Notes under the pieces: model-generated
Told to the model about the DNA's origin: nothing
The model's database searches: none
The model's input: only the letters and a program-made list of their open reading frames with translations
Program-made: the position numbers and the translations under genes
Shown: positions 28,901 through 35,815 of the stretch, piece by piece
How the letters are laid out: each line of letters starts with the position of its first letter
How positions within the stretch are numbered: position 1 is the first letter of the stretch
DNA from: an uncultured Verrucomicrobiota bacterium
GTDB taxonomy: Bacteria; Verrucomicrobiota; Kiritimatiellia; CAIQIC01; Lenti-01
Reading direction: 5' to 3'
DNA length: 64,000 nt
Assembly (NCBI GenBank): GCA_937860055.1
Contig: CALMBO010000010.1
Span: 62,001-126,000, forward strand

Positions 28901-31735
28901 GGCGGCGCGCACGCGGTCACCAACAGCTGGATCAACATCGGCACGGTGCAGGTGCAGAACGTTTCGTCCTATCGCAGCGACCTGAGCTCCTCGCTGGCGC
29001 TCACGAAGATCGCGGCGCAGTATCCGACCAGCACCTGGGCGTTCACGGCCTTCTCCTACGACCAGGTCGGCCAATGGCTGCCGGCGGCGGCGGTTTCGTC
29101 GAACCATGCGATGTCCGCCGGCCTGTTCGATGCGGACGACAACCGGCCGAACGACCAGCGGACCCGGGAAGTGGCGCTGGGCAACCTGCTGGTGCTGGAC
29201 AACGACACGGTGGCGCCCGTCGCTCCGACGAATCTGACGGTGAACGGAATCCCGGCCACGACGACCTGGGACCGCGCGACGGCTCCATGGACCAACCAGC
29301 CCCAGTTCCGGGTCGGCTTCGAGCCGGCCGTGGATGGCGAACCGGCGGGCACCGACCTGGAGAAGACCGGCATCGGCGAGCACCGGACGGCGACCACCAC
29401 GACCAACATCGGGCCGGACCTGGGCACGCCGCTGGCCGTGCCGTCGGAGAATTCCCTGGCCAACTACGGCTTCGAAAGCAGCTCCAACAACTGGACGCTG
29501 TCCGGCGCCGAAGTGTCGACGGAGCAGGCCTACGAGGGGACCCATTCGGTCAAGATGCTGGGCTCCACCGCCCAGCAGACGGTCTATCTCTACAATACCA
29601 ACGGCTATGCGCCGCGCGTCGCCGTCGTCGGCGCGCAGTATCGCGGCACGGGAACCGTCACGCTCGCCATCGCCGGGCTGGACACGAACGGGGCGCCCGT
29701 GGGCGGGTCGTCCTTCGATGTGCAGATCGTCGGGACGGCCGGGCAATGGGAGGGGGCGACCGCCACGTCCAACACGCTGGCCGCCACGGTGGACCGGGTG
29801 CAGGTGACGCTGACGTCCGGCGCCAACACCTATTGGGACGACATCCGGGTGCAGATCGAGCTGCTGGATGCGGGCGTCCCCGTGGATGCGGTGGCGACCC
29901 TCTTCACCGCGACCGAGCAGGGGCTTCGGACGAACTACCTGTTCGCGGTGGACCGCGACAACAACCGCGCCGGCGACCGGAAGGCCAGCAGCGCGCCGGC
30001 GGATCCCTACATTCCGTCGTTCGGCACGGCCTACGACATCACCAAGCCGACGGAGGTGCCGGTTTCCGAGGCCTCGACGGAGAACGTGGCGGATCCGACG
30101 ACCCAGTTCGACATCCTGTGGAACCCGGCCAGCGTGGGGCCGGACGACGAGGACGACGCGAACTATCCGGCGGGCTATTCGGGCGCGGATGTCCTTTCGC
30201 CGTGGCGGAGCTACAAGATCTACTACGGGACGTTCAATCCGAACCTGGTTCCGGGGGGCGATCCGGGACCGGGCAACGCGAGCGCCTACATCTACACGAA
30301 CTTCATCGCGACTGGCGACTATACGAACTGGCTGTCGGTGTCCTCCACCAACGCGATCGTTGATCCGTCGGCGGCGGGAACGAACTACCTGGCGCTGACG
30401 AATCTCAGCCAGGGATCCATCCGCCTGTACGACCTGGACTACGACCAGGACTATGCGGTTGTCGTCGTCGGCCTGGACAAGGCGGGCAACGAAGGCCTGG
30501 CGAATCCCTCCAGCTGGGCGACCAACAACACGATCAAGTTCGCGGTGACGCAGGGCCTGATGCGGACGCGCGCGCAGATCGAGAGCGCCTTCCCGACCAA
30601 CAACAACCTGCGGACCGGCGACAAGGGCGCGGCGGGGCTGTTCTGGATCGCGGCGGGCCCGACGAACGCGCAGGGCGGCTATCTGCAGGTGAACAAGGAC
30701 TACGACCTGATCTACTGGGATTCGGCCACGTTCAACGAGTATTCCAACAACGTCTGGTCCAAGGTCGGCACCGTGCGGAGCAACTGGTTCACGGATGCGG
30801 AGGGGCAGGACTACACCCGCGGCACCGTGCGGTTCTACCGCGCGTCGTACAAGGACCGCTGGCAGGACACCAACGTCGTGACGGGGCTGCCGCAGCGCCC
30901 GCTTGCGAGCGAAGAGGTGTATGCGATGCACAACGTCGTCCTCTCCGAGGGCTACAACTTCGTCGGGCTGCACGGGAAGCCCTACACCAACACCTTCCTG
31001 GGGGTGTTCGGCGCGGACACGAATTTCTGGCCGGCGGGCCCGAGCGCGGCGGCGGGGGCGACGAAGATCGAATTCTATTCGTCCGGCACCAACGCGGCGG
31101 TGTCCTCCGTCTACTTCTTCGGCACCGACGGGAACTGGTACCTGTCCGGCAATCCCACGCCGGTGACCACGAACCTGCAGGCCTCCAACTTCTTCCTGCG
31201 CGGGTTCTCGATCACCCTGCCGACGCCGCTGCCCACCAACTATGTCACGACCACGGGGACGGACGTGGCGCAGCCGGGCACGAACCTCGCGGCGATGGTG
31301 TGGCATCCCGTCCTGCAGGTGCCGACCAACGGGCCGGACGGCGGCAACTACACCCATGTGATCCAGACGGGCCAGGGCCGGCCTACCAAGGCGCTGGCCT
31401 ACAACGTGGTTGCGCTGAACCTCCCCGTTTCGGTCCATCCCAGCCAGATGCGGCTGATCGAGTCCGGGTTCACGAAGGGCGCGGCCGGGACCAGCGACGA
31501 GATCTACACCATCAACACCTCGACCAAGGGGGTGCTGAACAGCAGCACGATCTATTGCGACGCCAGCGGCGTCTGGCGCTTCGTGACGGGCAACGGCGTG
31601 GTGCCGGCGGGCTTCTTCAAGCCCAACGACGTGATCGTGATCGTCTCGCGCAACGGCGGGATCGGCAACAGCTGGACCTGGACCTACAGCCCGACCAACT
31701 TCTATGCCTTGCCTACGCGCTGGATGGGGCAATAG
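16988..31735 (+). CDS. Giant secreted protein (4915 aa) with autotransporter-type beta repeats and FN3-like modules
   Basis: The ATG at 16,988 has a GGAAG upstream and is followed by a signal peptide (RVLRGALAAAFAALPMAAPGA). Residues about 500-620 hold passenger-associated beta-strand repeats (LTLSGTSTYSGGTTVAGGTL). From about 705 come three fibronectin type III-like domains with recurring LYYYWV, then several variant FN3 modules to about 1700. Two similar sugar-lectin-like domains lie near 1811-2035 and 2148-2398. A CBM9/DOMON-like domain (VIDGSSADWFG) lies near 2618-2868, and another FN3 near 2875-2980. Later modules are separated by D[DN]D motifs followed by Pro. I see no beta-barrel translocator and no PEP-CTERM at the end (YALPTRWMGQ). 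Probably a cell-surface adhesin or matrix protein. Confidence 0.85.
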   Translation: MSKNGTGAGRTAWRVLRGALAAAFAALPMAAPGATETWKDTSTSGYWSDASENRWYRFDDGWDVRRPDLAVGQWNYDGTKSANVITFANGVQSSMTVNGLGGAEYLVNQLWFSNSTSRTFAQADGSYLKMSGGSAKIEAASGSGTGTYTFGVPLLLDATTELNPVGGALTFNAAVTNGGYWINVYGANQKTLTLGGVLSGSGGLAVKQDSLVLLTNNNTFSGAIWVEKGTVQLANHTNAIGSSGIVNVGTNATLDLQYGTVDVRPAALNLYGTGTNSTWGALRKATSGTTTWRGIVTLGADSRIVASAGNIYFATNVAAGSSTLYVTNANAMNMTGGEMTGTKTTGDGALYKTGAGSFQLRPGSGLTGTISLQQGEIRQSTGNSSVLPSGGLLILADGTTYRSDGTTVREMAKASRIDGNVTLGYSGGGRVTFSGDMNLAAGQRTLTAANDVTISGAVTNGGLTKAGTGTMILLGANTYALGTLISAGVLQVGSNGTAGSVSGNITNNSALAFYRSDSSTFSGAISGTGALTNLAGTLTLSGTSTYSGGTTVAGGTLLVSGSIGSSAVSVNSGATLAGAGTVGSIASLSGTVSPGASAGVAGTLTASGAAALGGGTYTCDITGTGSTDCDKIAAGGAVAAASALTINLPASAPAGFSEASSYSWTIMSGSSVDTANMSIGTKWTTGGTLALSTSGNTIVVTHTPGAPSAPTGLSASDGTSTAQVALSWNDGSGETGYVIWRNTVNTFASSTAIYTNAAGVVTYNDSAATAGQLYYYWVTATNASGSSSASTSDSGYKRLTAPANLAAADGGSTANITVTWDAATGASSYHLYRDTDSTPAGATELGPQSSGYADTSATAGQLYYYWVVASNSTSSSTSDWSTANSGYMKLTAPGSVAATENQSDRVTVTWGNVAGETGFGIWRYTSDVSGSATCIGAVGADTLTYDDTTGDAGTTYYYWVRATNSTSASMSDFGASDSGMKTLTEPSTAASSITFGSLAPDSYTVGWTRGNGEYVLVVAKQGSAPTDPADSTVYAANAAFGSGDTTAAGSYVVYKGTGTSVPVTGLSAGTEYYFAVYEFNGAATPNYRTSDEPVSSQYTLVAEPTTQATGIAITGTNEVTLTGINWTDGNGASRIVVVKAGSAVDGFPADGTGYTANATFGSGSQIGTGNYVVHAGSGPLATLSGLSRDVVYHFRVFEFNGSGSTANYLTNAASGNPASSTTMAANPASAAADLAISSIGTTSFTVTWTKGTAGTNTLILVRAGTLSTEPSDLATYAASAVFGSGSEIGTGGYVVYTNTGASVTVTGLAPGTRYYVKAYAFNGAANSQNYRTSDEPTIDDYTLMTEPSQATGISFGTLADTSYAVSYTAGDGLSRLVVAKAGSAVDWTPTDGTAYAGENNAFGSGTELSAGNFLVHRGAGPFTLSGLSAATDYHLRIFEYQGTNDTLNYNVSAASGNPSNRYTLSAEPTAHGTLTATAVSDTEIDLDWGDATGESGFLIVRQTSDSGWTAPADGTAYTAGNSLGGGTVVYAGTAAGAGSTTDSSLSANTTYYYRIYPYAYDGTAAHATYNYYTGGTPGSANATTGESEPGSSLTLSSFAPASGTSATITWTGSGADGTIILVKSGGAVDSNPVDWTGYTANAAFTSGDQIGTGNYVVYAAAGSTGIVTVTGLSAGTTYYAALYPYNGSGTFLNYRTTSPATGSATVLPDPTAVSATADGKTLMNLAWTKNASYDVMIVHKTGSAPAAPTQGASYSVGGACGGGTVIYKGSGAALEHVVASGTAHYYAFYSYSGNYYSAGAADSESTTSFASGEIAETFSYTNSTALTGLNGETGWGGAWYGDTAVFTNSDGSFTTQTNYPATAGNKLWVSPVNDANVAVYRPLGQSYNNGRLYFGYLLNYAYSGSEKYEGLSFYASNTSEKLFFGEIGGSDQILGIDSTASSYTLSAGGGNDYIIVGYYDWAAGEAKAKAYKIGTQAVPTDEPASWDVTVSKASNTVGAVDTIRLAAGEYGGASGTPGDTYFDEVRIATNWSGLLGVVPSKPADPTNQTATADGSEMVRLAWTQNGSANSVLVLHNTGSIGTNPTDGVSYNVGDTIGGSKVVYKGSATKLEHVVEDGASAYYKFYSYNGANYYSTGVAANVSMAAYGNYEKVNPFSYTNGAALGSSQVGGQGFGANYWSVDSGTWTVQTNYATAAVDSVPKFLDMSNYPSMAGNLAYCSDPGNGANAKAQRSLETAVSTGTFYVAFMMSYQYRGANKWAGLSLLNSGGTEKAFFGKGAGANWSTLGVGDGSTTYFSAYDMGQYYSSDGYGSTANVYLVVGKYDFSSQQLAAKAYRVVDGYTFPESEPSWDVSTTLGTGIDSIGRIQLNAGSTDAGGSIGKVFIDEIRYATNWSGLLSLTCPTWAGSNTLSNTSTWLGDTEHFVFQSSPVGLGQSAAVEFDWAQTGAFAATNAMAWLQNANSNSYWSNQVQMTTAGIITSRFAAAGSGCAAVRTNNPAITVQNLNPPTGATAAQDGVNTNSQINLSWTRGISGLAKDTIVVRQTVDSGWTAPVNGTTYNAGDSLGSGTVVYRGAGTSASDTGLAPSTTYYYRFYAENYTYYSATYDSDSAATAAGGQNIVIDGSSADWFGSAPAVLDSSASSLQEYIWTDKRGEMRPENADHPNGDIQEFRVFADSTWVYFLVRMTNIADATKPFVAIGVDTRTNASSTAMNWLGDDSGAYIGDGYAQGGAAHYPAKQLNIHHVSAVGGARIEVYSHDGAAWYAPPTGGNTNVAISADNDVIELKVARADLDLSGAVTGRFTVASYVNTGSWNNDGDGTTHLADNTADLLDTLSIPPWNTADNSANLSAWLEDISDADVDFWVDVKFAASGVSDNSKPSAPALSSPTNTAATTASPNLSWQSSSDPDGQVTGYLLEISTNEQFNGVTGTENGTVSLRIHLPASTTNYTFTTSATQYWWRVRARDTAGELSAATTRYFRVVGKLDTEGPQPTLLYIGTNVAGYLAGDYDAQIAQYGPIQSVMDSELRDTNNVFGFVLQWDDASGVYATNHMRSTDSPPEAGGFAFNIVSDQGRVSPNWDIVEYTNGVFSREWGIDVPFYATNTLAAGNDNPRITNYVIAAFSMTNYDPNVDYYLTVSAEDSYTTDGSWWTYGSWTSFTNASGGKYFSGWCEDGPNTARNITTNLLIQIDVTDDDIVAPRASTNQGWANESSLVVSNASGALEYVEGTGQDVLRQVTDGNLIGGPLYFHFNAYDSYYQGVALGTNPTFTANGRTLTNSAFVAAYWQTNWANYSPSLSSTDDTCNADTVLAWSWATITTQDVTALWGPDSLSGEMGVTNLIQMDLYDVDNDRSGDQASARVNFGRIRLVDDDAVDPVIVAGDTNPAVTGTGLAREYVLTNLVEWTFPSGADDGTPAPTTVADNMSASDISHGPAGALQGTTNIYMNAQFYKPATNRYVTFTLTPAAGKTFKAESIGYETRVSSLNGPDTIELYGTLPGGSETLWATNTINLYDIDNSGTNWNNYLVISSGVSMAMSAASTGTVSFKLLARVTDTNHLVSEDNANWYLDNLTVSGYILGEGGGAQVTDHDLAKGTAKFSLSAYDNYSGIDGTIGSPTGRAPRVDFWNVSQGVCPVTNAFVTNGWTSATGTTALGITGYAPAVGDKKQIALGSGGASLTYYARFTVNDHDVDRSGDSRVVTNMTTNTVYDNDSSRPARGYLYGGPLGVFVDGSLTKSVSSGNSKEYRINDEQLQSASSTSIAVKVNLYDYSGWTVPTLIFSNATAGVMSTSWLTSVHTDDVNTTNRPDSAMEWLFAKSQADTLFSSYEGITNEFRIASVWDKDDDRLDSGDNNVDNLELTNARIGYVTFIDNDVGMPNVQSNYSETRTNWTVPKVYLGLPGDASRSNLYTGGLPADTGESAVLANLTNRVYDSQLAEVSAAAPLSVVLPVFDTGGGGSGRTIKGVQRGTSATEASTNGGAHAVTNSWINIGTVQVQNVSSYRSDLSSSLALTKIAAQYPTSTWAFTAFSYDQVGQWLPAAAVSSNHAMSAGLFDADDNRPNDQRTREVALGNLLVLDNDTVAPVAPTNLTVNGIPATTTWDRATAPWTNQPQFRVGFEPAVDGEPAGTDLEKTGIGEHRTATTTTNIGPDLGTPLAVPSENSLANYGFESSSNNWTLSGAEVSTEQAYEGTHSVKMLGSTAQQTVYLYNTNGYAPRVAVVGAQYRGTGTVTLAIAGLDTNGAPVGGSSFDVQIVGTAGQWEGATATSNTLAATVDRVQVTLTSGANTYWDDIRVQIELLDAGVPVDAVATLFTATEQGLRTNYLFAVDRDNNRAGDRKASSAPADPYIPSFGTAYDITKPTEVPVSEASTENVADPTTQFDILWNPASVGPDDEDDANYPAGYSGADVLSPWRSYKIYYGTFNPNLVPGGDPGPGNASAYIYTNFIATGDYTNWLSVSSTNAIVDPSAAGTNYLALTNLSQGSIRLYDLDYDQDYAVVVVGLDKAGNEGLANPSSWATNNTIKFAVTQGLMRTRAQIESAFPTNNNLRTGDKGAAGLFWIAAGPTNAQGGYLQVNKDYDLIYWDSATFNEYSNNVWSKVGTVRSNWFTDAEGQDYTRGTVRFYRASYKDRWQDTNVVTGLPQRPLASEEVYAMHNVVLSEGYNFVGLHGKPYTNTFLGVFGADTNFWPAGPSAAAGATKIEFYSSGTNAAVSSVYFFGTDGNWYLSGNPTPVTTNLQASNFFLRGFSITLPTPLPTNYVTTTGTDVAQPGTNLAAMVWHPVLQVPTNGPDGGNYTHVIQTGQGRPTKALAYNVVALNLPVSVHPSQMRLIESGFTKGAAGTSDEIYTINTSTKGVLNSSTIYCDASGVWRFVTGNGVVPAGFFKPNDVIVIVSRNGGIGNSWTWTYSPTNFYALPTRWMGQ

Positions 31736-31758
31736 GGCGCCTCCCATCCGGGAATCCC

Positions 31759-31784
31759 GCGGCCGCCGGACAACCGGCGGCCGC
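31759..31784 (+). terminator. Hairpin terminator after the giant gene
   Basis: A perfect 11-base stem GCGGCCGCCGG/CCGGCGGCCGC with loop ACAA, followed by TTTCGGTTT, 23 bases after the stop codon. Confidence 0.8.
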
Positions 31785-31912
31785 TTTCGGTTTCCGGCCC
31801 CCGCGCGGGATTCCGCCTGCCGCCTTGCGCAAGAACGCGCGCACGGGATGTCGGGAGGCACGGGGAGGGAAAAGCGCAGGAGGCGCCTTCCCGCGACGGA
31901 ATCGGACGGGGG

Positions 31913-32617
31913 TCAGGAAAAATCGGGCAGGCGGGTGATGGCCCAGCCGTAGAAGGTGTGGGCGGCGCCGGCCAGCCGGTGGAGGTTGACGAGCAGTTCG
32001 GCGGAGGCCTCGGAGAACGACCAGGTGCTGACGGCGACGAGGGCGGAGCCGATGGAAAGGACGTTGAGGGCATAGATGAGGGTGTAGGAGAAGAGGCGTC
32101 CGTGTTCGCGGATATCGGGCTGGTTGTAGGCGAGGAAGCGGAGGGTGAAGGTGATGTGGAACGACCAGGTCATGCCGACCCAGAAGAGAAAGATGGGCAC
32201 GTAGGGTTTGATGGGAGGGAAGAGCCAGACGGAGAGGAGCCAGGCCAGGGCCACGATAAAGGTATAGAGGGGGAAGAAATAGGGGGAGAGGGTGACCCAG
32301 GCGTTGTTTTTCGAGACGCGGACGCTGCCGCCGCGTTCGCTGACCTTCAGGCCGGAGGCCTTGCCGCCGAAGAGGACGGTCCAGAGGGCGTGGGTGAGTT
32401 CGTGCCCGAGGACATAGGTGCGGGTGAGGGGGGGGAGGAAGAGCCAGATGATGGCCCACAGGGCGATGCCGGAGACGCAGGTGAAGACGTGCAGCATGGG
32501 CAGGCGGGTGGGCGACTGCGCCAGGATGACGAGGACGCGCCCGAATGTCATTGTAAGTGCCACGCACAGCGGCAGGAGCAGCACTCCGGTCAGGAATTTG
32601 GCCACGCGCAATTTCAT
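31913..32617 (-). CDS. M50-like zinc metalloprotease-like membrane protein
   Basis: A 234-residue polytopic membrane protein with about six hydrophobic segments. An HExxH zinc motif (GHELTHALW, His72-Glu73-His76) lies at the membrane edge, as in M50/site-2-protease-like proteins. The second-site metal ligand (an NxxPxxxLDG motif in true site-2 proteases) is not seen, so activity is uncertain. Many proteins of this kind are annotated only as M50 family or hypothetical. It is transcribed divergently from rpsA and converges with the giant gene. Confidence 0.55.
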   Translation of the reverse strand: MKLRVAKFLTGVLLLPLCVALTMTFGRVLVILAQSPTRLPMLHVFTCVSGIALWAIIWLFLPPLTRTYVLGHELTHALWTVLFGGKASGLKVSERGGSVRVSKNNAWVTLSPYFFPLYTFIVALAWLLSVWLFPPIKPYVPIFLFWVGMTWSFHITFTLRFLAYNQPDIREHGRLFSYTLIYALNVLSIGSALVAVSTWSFSEASAELLVNLHRLAGAAHTFYGWAITRLPDFS

Positions 32618-32705
32618 GGGGTTTGCGCGGGAAAACTACGGGAACGGGCCTCCAAATGCAATCCTGCGCGGGCGGGGGGGGCGTGCATTTCCTTGAAATA
32701 AGGAC

Positions 32706-32736
32706 TTGTGCGCGGAGGGGCGGGTATGGTTATATG
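32706..32736 (+). promoter_or_regulatory. Possible rpsA promoter
   Basis: TTGTGC at 32,706 and TATATG at 32,731 are separated by 19 bases, with an alternative TTGAAA at 32,693. This leaves an rpsA leader of roughly 110 bases. The match is imperfect. Confidence 0.35.
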
Positions 32737-32854
32737 CGCCGTTTTCATGGTCCCGGAGCAACTCCGGACCGACCTGTTCGCCGGCGCTTCAGTGGGCTTT
32801 CGGCCGCGAACCTGGAAAAGAGAAAGCCCGGAGCCGTATAACCTCTCAAGAGTC

Positions 32855-34603
32855 ATGGCTAAGAAATCAACGAAGAAACCTGCCGTCGAAATGGACGCCG
32901 AGCGCGCCAAGATGATGGCGATGTATGAAGAAACCCTGAAGACCTTCACCGAAGGCGCCCTCGTCAAGGGCAACGTGGTCGAAGTGCGGCCGCAGGAAGT
33001 GCTGGTCAACATCGGGTACAAGTCGGAAGGCCTGCTGCCGGCTTCCGAATTCAAGGATTTGAGCGAAGTCCACGTGGGCGACGAAGTGGAAGTGCTGCTG
33101 GAGCGCCTCGAGGACGAGAACGGGATGGTGGTGCTGAGCAAGTCGCGCGCGGAACAGCAGCGCAACTGGGACAACGTGACCGCCTCCTGCGAAGAGGGCA
33201 AGGTGGTCAACGGCGTGGTCAAGGGCAAGGTCAAGGGCGGCCTGCTGGTGGATGTGGGCGGCGTGGACGCCTTCCTGCCGGGCTCGCAGATCGACGTGGT
33301 GCCGGCGCGCAACCTGGACGATTTCCTGGGCCAGACCCTGGAATGCAAGGTGATCAAGATCAACAAGGAGCGCCGCAACATCGTGCTGTCGCGCCGCGAC
33401 CTGATCGAGGAGCAGCGCCGCGGGCAGAAGAAGAAGCTGCTGACGGAGATCCAGCCGGGCCAGACGCGCAAGGGCATCGTGAAGAACATCACCGATTTCG
33501 GCGCGTTCGTGGACCTGAACGGCATGGACGGGCTGCTGCACATCACGGACATGAGCTGGGGCCGCATCAACCACCCGAGCGAGGTGGTGCAGGTCGGCCA
33601 GGAGCTCGAGGTGTTCGTGCTGGACGTGAACCTGGAGAAGGAGAGGATTTCCCTGGGCCTGAAGCAGAAGCTGCAGAACCCGTGGGAGGAGATCGAGCTG
33701 AAGTACCCGAAGGGGACCCGCATCCACGGCAAGGTGGTGAACCTGGTGCCCTACGGCGCGTTCGTGCAGCTCGAGGACGGCGTGGAAGGCCTCGTGCACG
33801 TCAGCGAGATTTCGTGGACGAAGCGCGTGGCGCGCGCGTCCGACGTGCTGAACGTGGGCGACATGGTCGACGCGGTCGTGCTGAACGTGAACAAGGAAGA
33901 GCAGAAGATCTCGCTGGGCATCCGGCAGACGGAAGCGAATCCGTGGGACAACGTGGCGGCGAAGTACCCGATCGGGACCCGCGTGAAGGGCAAGGTCCGC
34001 AACTTCACCAACTACGGTGCGTTCGTCGAGCTGGAGGAAGGCGTGGACGGCATGATCCACGTGTCTGACATGAGCTGGGCGCGGAAGATCAACCACCCGA
34101 GCGAAGTGCTGAAGAAGGGCGACGAGGTCGAGGCGATCGTGCTCGAGGTCTCGCCGGAGAACCAGCGCATCAGCCTGGGCCTGAAGCAGGCGCAGGAGGA
34201 TCCGTGGGCGGGCATTTCCGGCCGGTACCGCATCGGCCAGCTCATCAAGGGCAAGGTCAGCAAGCTGGCGAGCTTCGGCGCGTTCGTGGAGCTGGAGGAA
34301 GGCGTGGACGGGCTCGTCCACATCAGCCAGATCAGCGACGACCACGTGGCGAAGATCCGCGATGTGCTGCAGCCGGGCCAGGAGGTCGAGGCGCGCGTCA
34401 TCAAGATCGACCCGATCGACCGGCGCATCGGCCTGAGCATCAAGGCGGCGAAGCTGCCCGAGGAAGAGTTCAAGGTGGACGACAGCATGCTGGAAGGCCT
34501 GCGTCCGGGCGAGGACCTGGTGGACCTGGCCGGCGCGTTCGACGCGGCGCTCAGCTCCTCCGACAAGCCCGAGGAATGGTCGCCCGGTTCCAAGAAGGAA
34601 TAA
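32855..34603 (+). CDS. rpsA: 30S ribosomal protein S1
   Basis: A 582-residue protein with six S1 RNA-binding domains. The repeat signature G-x-V-x-N-x2-x2-GAFV (for example VKNITDFGAFVDL, VVNLVPYGAFVQL, VRNFTNYGAFVEL, VSKLASFGAFVEL) followed by GL(V/L)H(I/V)S and (K/E)RRISLG-like ends is repeated. S1 brings mRNAs to the 30S subunit. The ATG at 32,855 (MAKKSTKKPAVEM) is used because the longer open frame to 32,708 is repeat-poor leader DNA. There is no strong Shine-Dalgarno, which is common for rpsA. It ends in an acidic tail (KPEEWSPGSKKE). Confidence 0.96.
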   Translation: MAKKSTKKPAVEMDAERAKMMAMYEETLKTFTEGALVKGNVVEVRPQEVLVNIGYKSEGLLPASEFKDLSEVHVGDEVEVLLERLEDENGMVVLSKSRAEQQRNWDNVTASCEEGKVVNGVVKGKVKGGLLVDVGGVDAFLPGSQIDVVPARNLDDFLGQTLECKVIKINKERRNIVLSRRDLIEEQRRGQKKKLLTEIQPGQTRKGIVKNITDFGAFVDLNGMDGLLHITDMSWGRINHPSEVVQVGQELEVFVLDVNLEKERISLGLKQKLQNPWEEIELKYPKGTRIHGKVVNLVPYGAFVQLEDGVEGLVHVSEISWTKRVARASDVLNVGDMVDAVVLNVNKEEQKISLGIRQTEANPWDNVAAKYPIGTRVKGKVRNFTNYGAFVELEEGVDGMIHVSDMSWARKINHPSEVLKKGDEVEAIVLEVSPENQRISLGLKQAQEDPWAGISGRYRIGQLIKGKVSKLASFGAFVELEEGVDGLVHISQISDDHVAKIRDVLQPGQEVEARVIKIDPIDRRIGLSIKAAKLPEEEFKVDDSMLEGLRPGEDLVDLAGAFDAALSSSDKPEEWSPGSKKE

Positions 34604-34605
34604 GG

Positions 34606-34629
34606 TTTCCGGCGCACAGGCGCCGGAAA
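34606..34629 (+). terminator. Hairpin after rpsA
   Basis: A perfect 10-base stem TTTCCGGCGC/GCGCCGGAAA with loop ACAG starts 3 bases after the rpsA stop. It lacks a T-tract, so it may stabilise the 3' end or terminate with help from Rho. Confidence 0.6.
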
Positions 34630-34634
34630 TGAGG

Positions 34635-34747
34635 AGTCAGGGTTCAGGGTTCAGGCGAACGCCGACCCCCTGGGCCCTGAATCCGTTTTGTGCTTCCGCT
34701 TCCTGACCCTTGTTCTCTGACCCCCGACCTCTGAACCCTGAACCCCG
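34635..34747. repeat. GGGTTCAGGGTTCAGG / CCCTGAACCC inverted repeat block
   Basis: The left part repeats GGGTTCA. The right part repeats its complement (CTGACCC, CTGAACCCTGAACCCC), so the whole gap between rpsA and the PHP gene could fold back on itself. The wording resembles the TTCTGAATTCTGAAT elements at 3312-3391. Confidence 0.75.
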
Positions 34748-34756
34748 GCTCCTGCC

Positions 34757-35593
34757 ATGATCGACCTGCATTGCCATTCGACGTTTTCCGACGGATCGCT
34801 GACGCCGGAGCAACTCATTGAGGAGGCCGCGAAGGCGGGCCTTTCGGCGCTGGCGCTGACGGACCACGACACGGTGGCGGGGCTGCCGCGCTTCCTGGCG
34901 GCGGCGGCGGCATCGCCGGTGCGGGGGGTGCCGGGGGTGGAGCTGAGCGTGGATTGCTCGTCGGGGGTGATGCACATGCTGGGCTACTGGATGGACACGG
35001 CGAATCCGGAGCTGGTGCGCCAGATGGAATGGATCCGCGACGGGCGGCAGATGCGGAACCGCGCGATGCTGGAGAAGCTCAACGCGCTGGGGTTCGCGAT
35101 GACGCAGGACGAGGTGCAGGCGGCGGCGGGGGAGGATGTGGTGGGGCGGCCGCACTTCGGGCAGGTGATGATCCAGAAGGGGTACGTGAAGGACAAGAAC
35201 GAGGCGTTCGACAAGTGGCTGGGCGACGGGAAGCCGGGCTATGCGGACCGGCCGCGGCTGACGGCGGAGGTGGCGGTGGCGCTGATCCGGCAGGCGGGGG
35301 GGGTGGCGGTGCTGGCGCATCCGTTCTCGCTGCGGATCGGGAAGGACGCGATGGCGTCGCTGTTCATCGAGCTGGCGGGCGTCGGGCTCGCCGGCGTGGA
35401 GTGCTACTATTCGGAGCATTCGGCGGATTTGACGAAGGAATACCTGGCGATGGCGCGGCAGGCGAACCTGGTGCCGACGGGCGGGTCGGACTTCCACGGC
35501 GAGGTGTCGCCGGGGATCCGGCTGGGGGTGGGGTTCGGCGGGCTGAACGTGCCGGACGAGGTGCTGGGGCAGCTGGAGGCGCGTCGGGGCTGA
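34757..35593 (+). CDS. PHP-domain phosphoesterase
   Basis: A 278-residue PHP protein. Metal-binding marks in order: IDLHCHSTFSDGS (HxH), LTDHDTVAGL, LAHPFSLRIG, and GSDFHGE near the end. This arrangement matches the RnmAM/YciV-like branch (3',5'-nucleotide bisphosphatase or 5'-3' nuclease activity on short RNAs). Substrate is inferred from the family only. The ATG at 34,757 opens directly with the catalytic motif, as is normal here. Confidence 0.85.
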   Translation: MIDLHCHSTFSDGSLTPEQLIEEAAKAGLSALALTDHDTVAGLPRFLAAAAASPVRGVPGVELSVDCSSGVMHMLGYWMDTANPELVRQMEWIRDGRQMRNRAMLEKLNALGFAMTQDEVQAAAGEDVVGRPHFGQVMIQKGYVKDKNEAFDKWLGDGKPGYADRPRLTAEVAVALIRQAGGVAVLAHPFSLRIGKDAMASLFIELAGVGLAGVECYYSEHSADLTKEYLAMARQANLVPTGGSDFHGEVSPGIRLGVGFGGLNVPDEVLGQLEARRG

Positions 35594-35697
35594 TTTTTCC
35601 ACGCAATGGAAAAACTTTCCGGCGGTTTTCCACACAATGGAAAAACTTTGGCGGATTTTTCCACGGTGTGGAAAAAAGTTTTCCACGGAGTGGAAAA
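35594..35697. repeat. Palindrome cluster (third site)
   Basis: Four copies of the TTTTCCAC/T...TGGAAAA palindrome follow directly after the PHP stop codon. The same family is seen at 5034-5138 and 13,451-13,536. The rest of the gap to rmlA holds nothing else recognisable. Confidence 0.88.
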
Positions 35698-35815
35698 GCC
35701 GGTGGGCGGCGCAGGGGGCGCCTTCGCCGCGCGGGAGGCGGGTTGGGAAACGGCTTGAAGAATGGCCGGGGTTCGGCGAATCTAGGGGCCGGTTTGAACG
35801 GAAAGGGATCGACGG

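Noticed and set aside
16703-31861. Minus-strand open frame of about 5052 codons as a gene
   Set aside because: It mirrors the plus-strand giant gene, which has a signal peptide and clear domains. The minus product is low-complexity Arg/Val/His/Pro-rich text without any domain.
32708-32854. N-terminal extension of rpsA
   Set aside because: Encodes non-S1-like residues over a leader region with promoter-like elements; S1 starts at MAKKSTKK.
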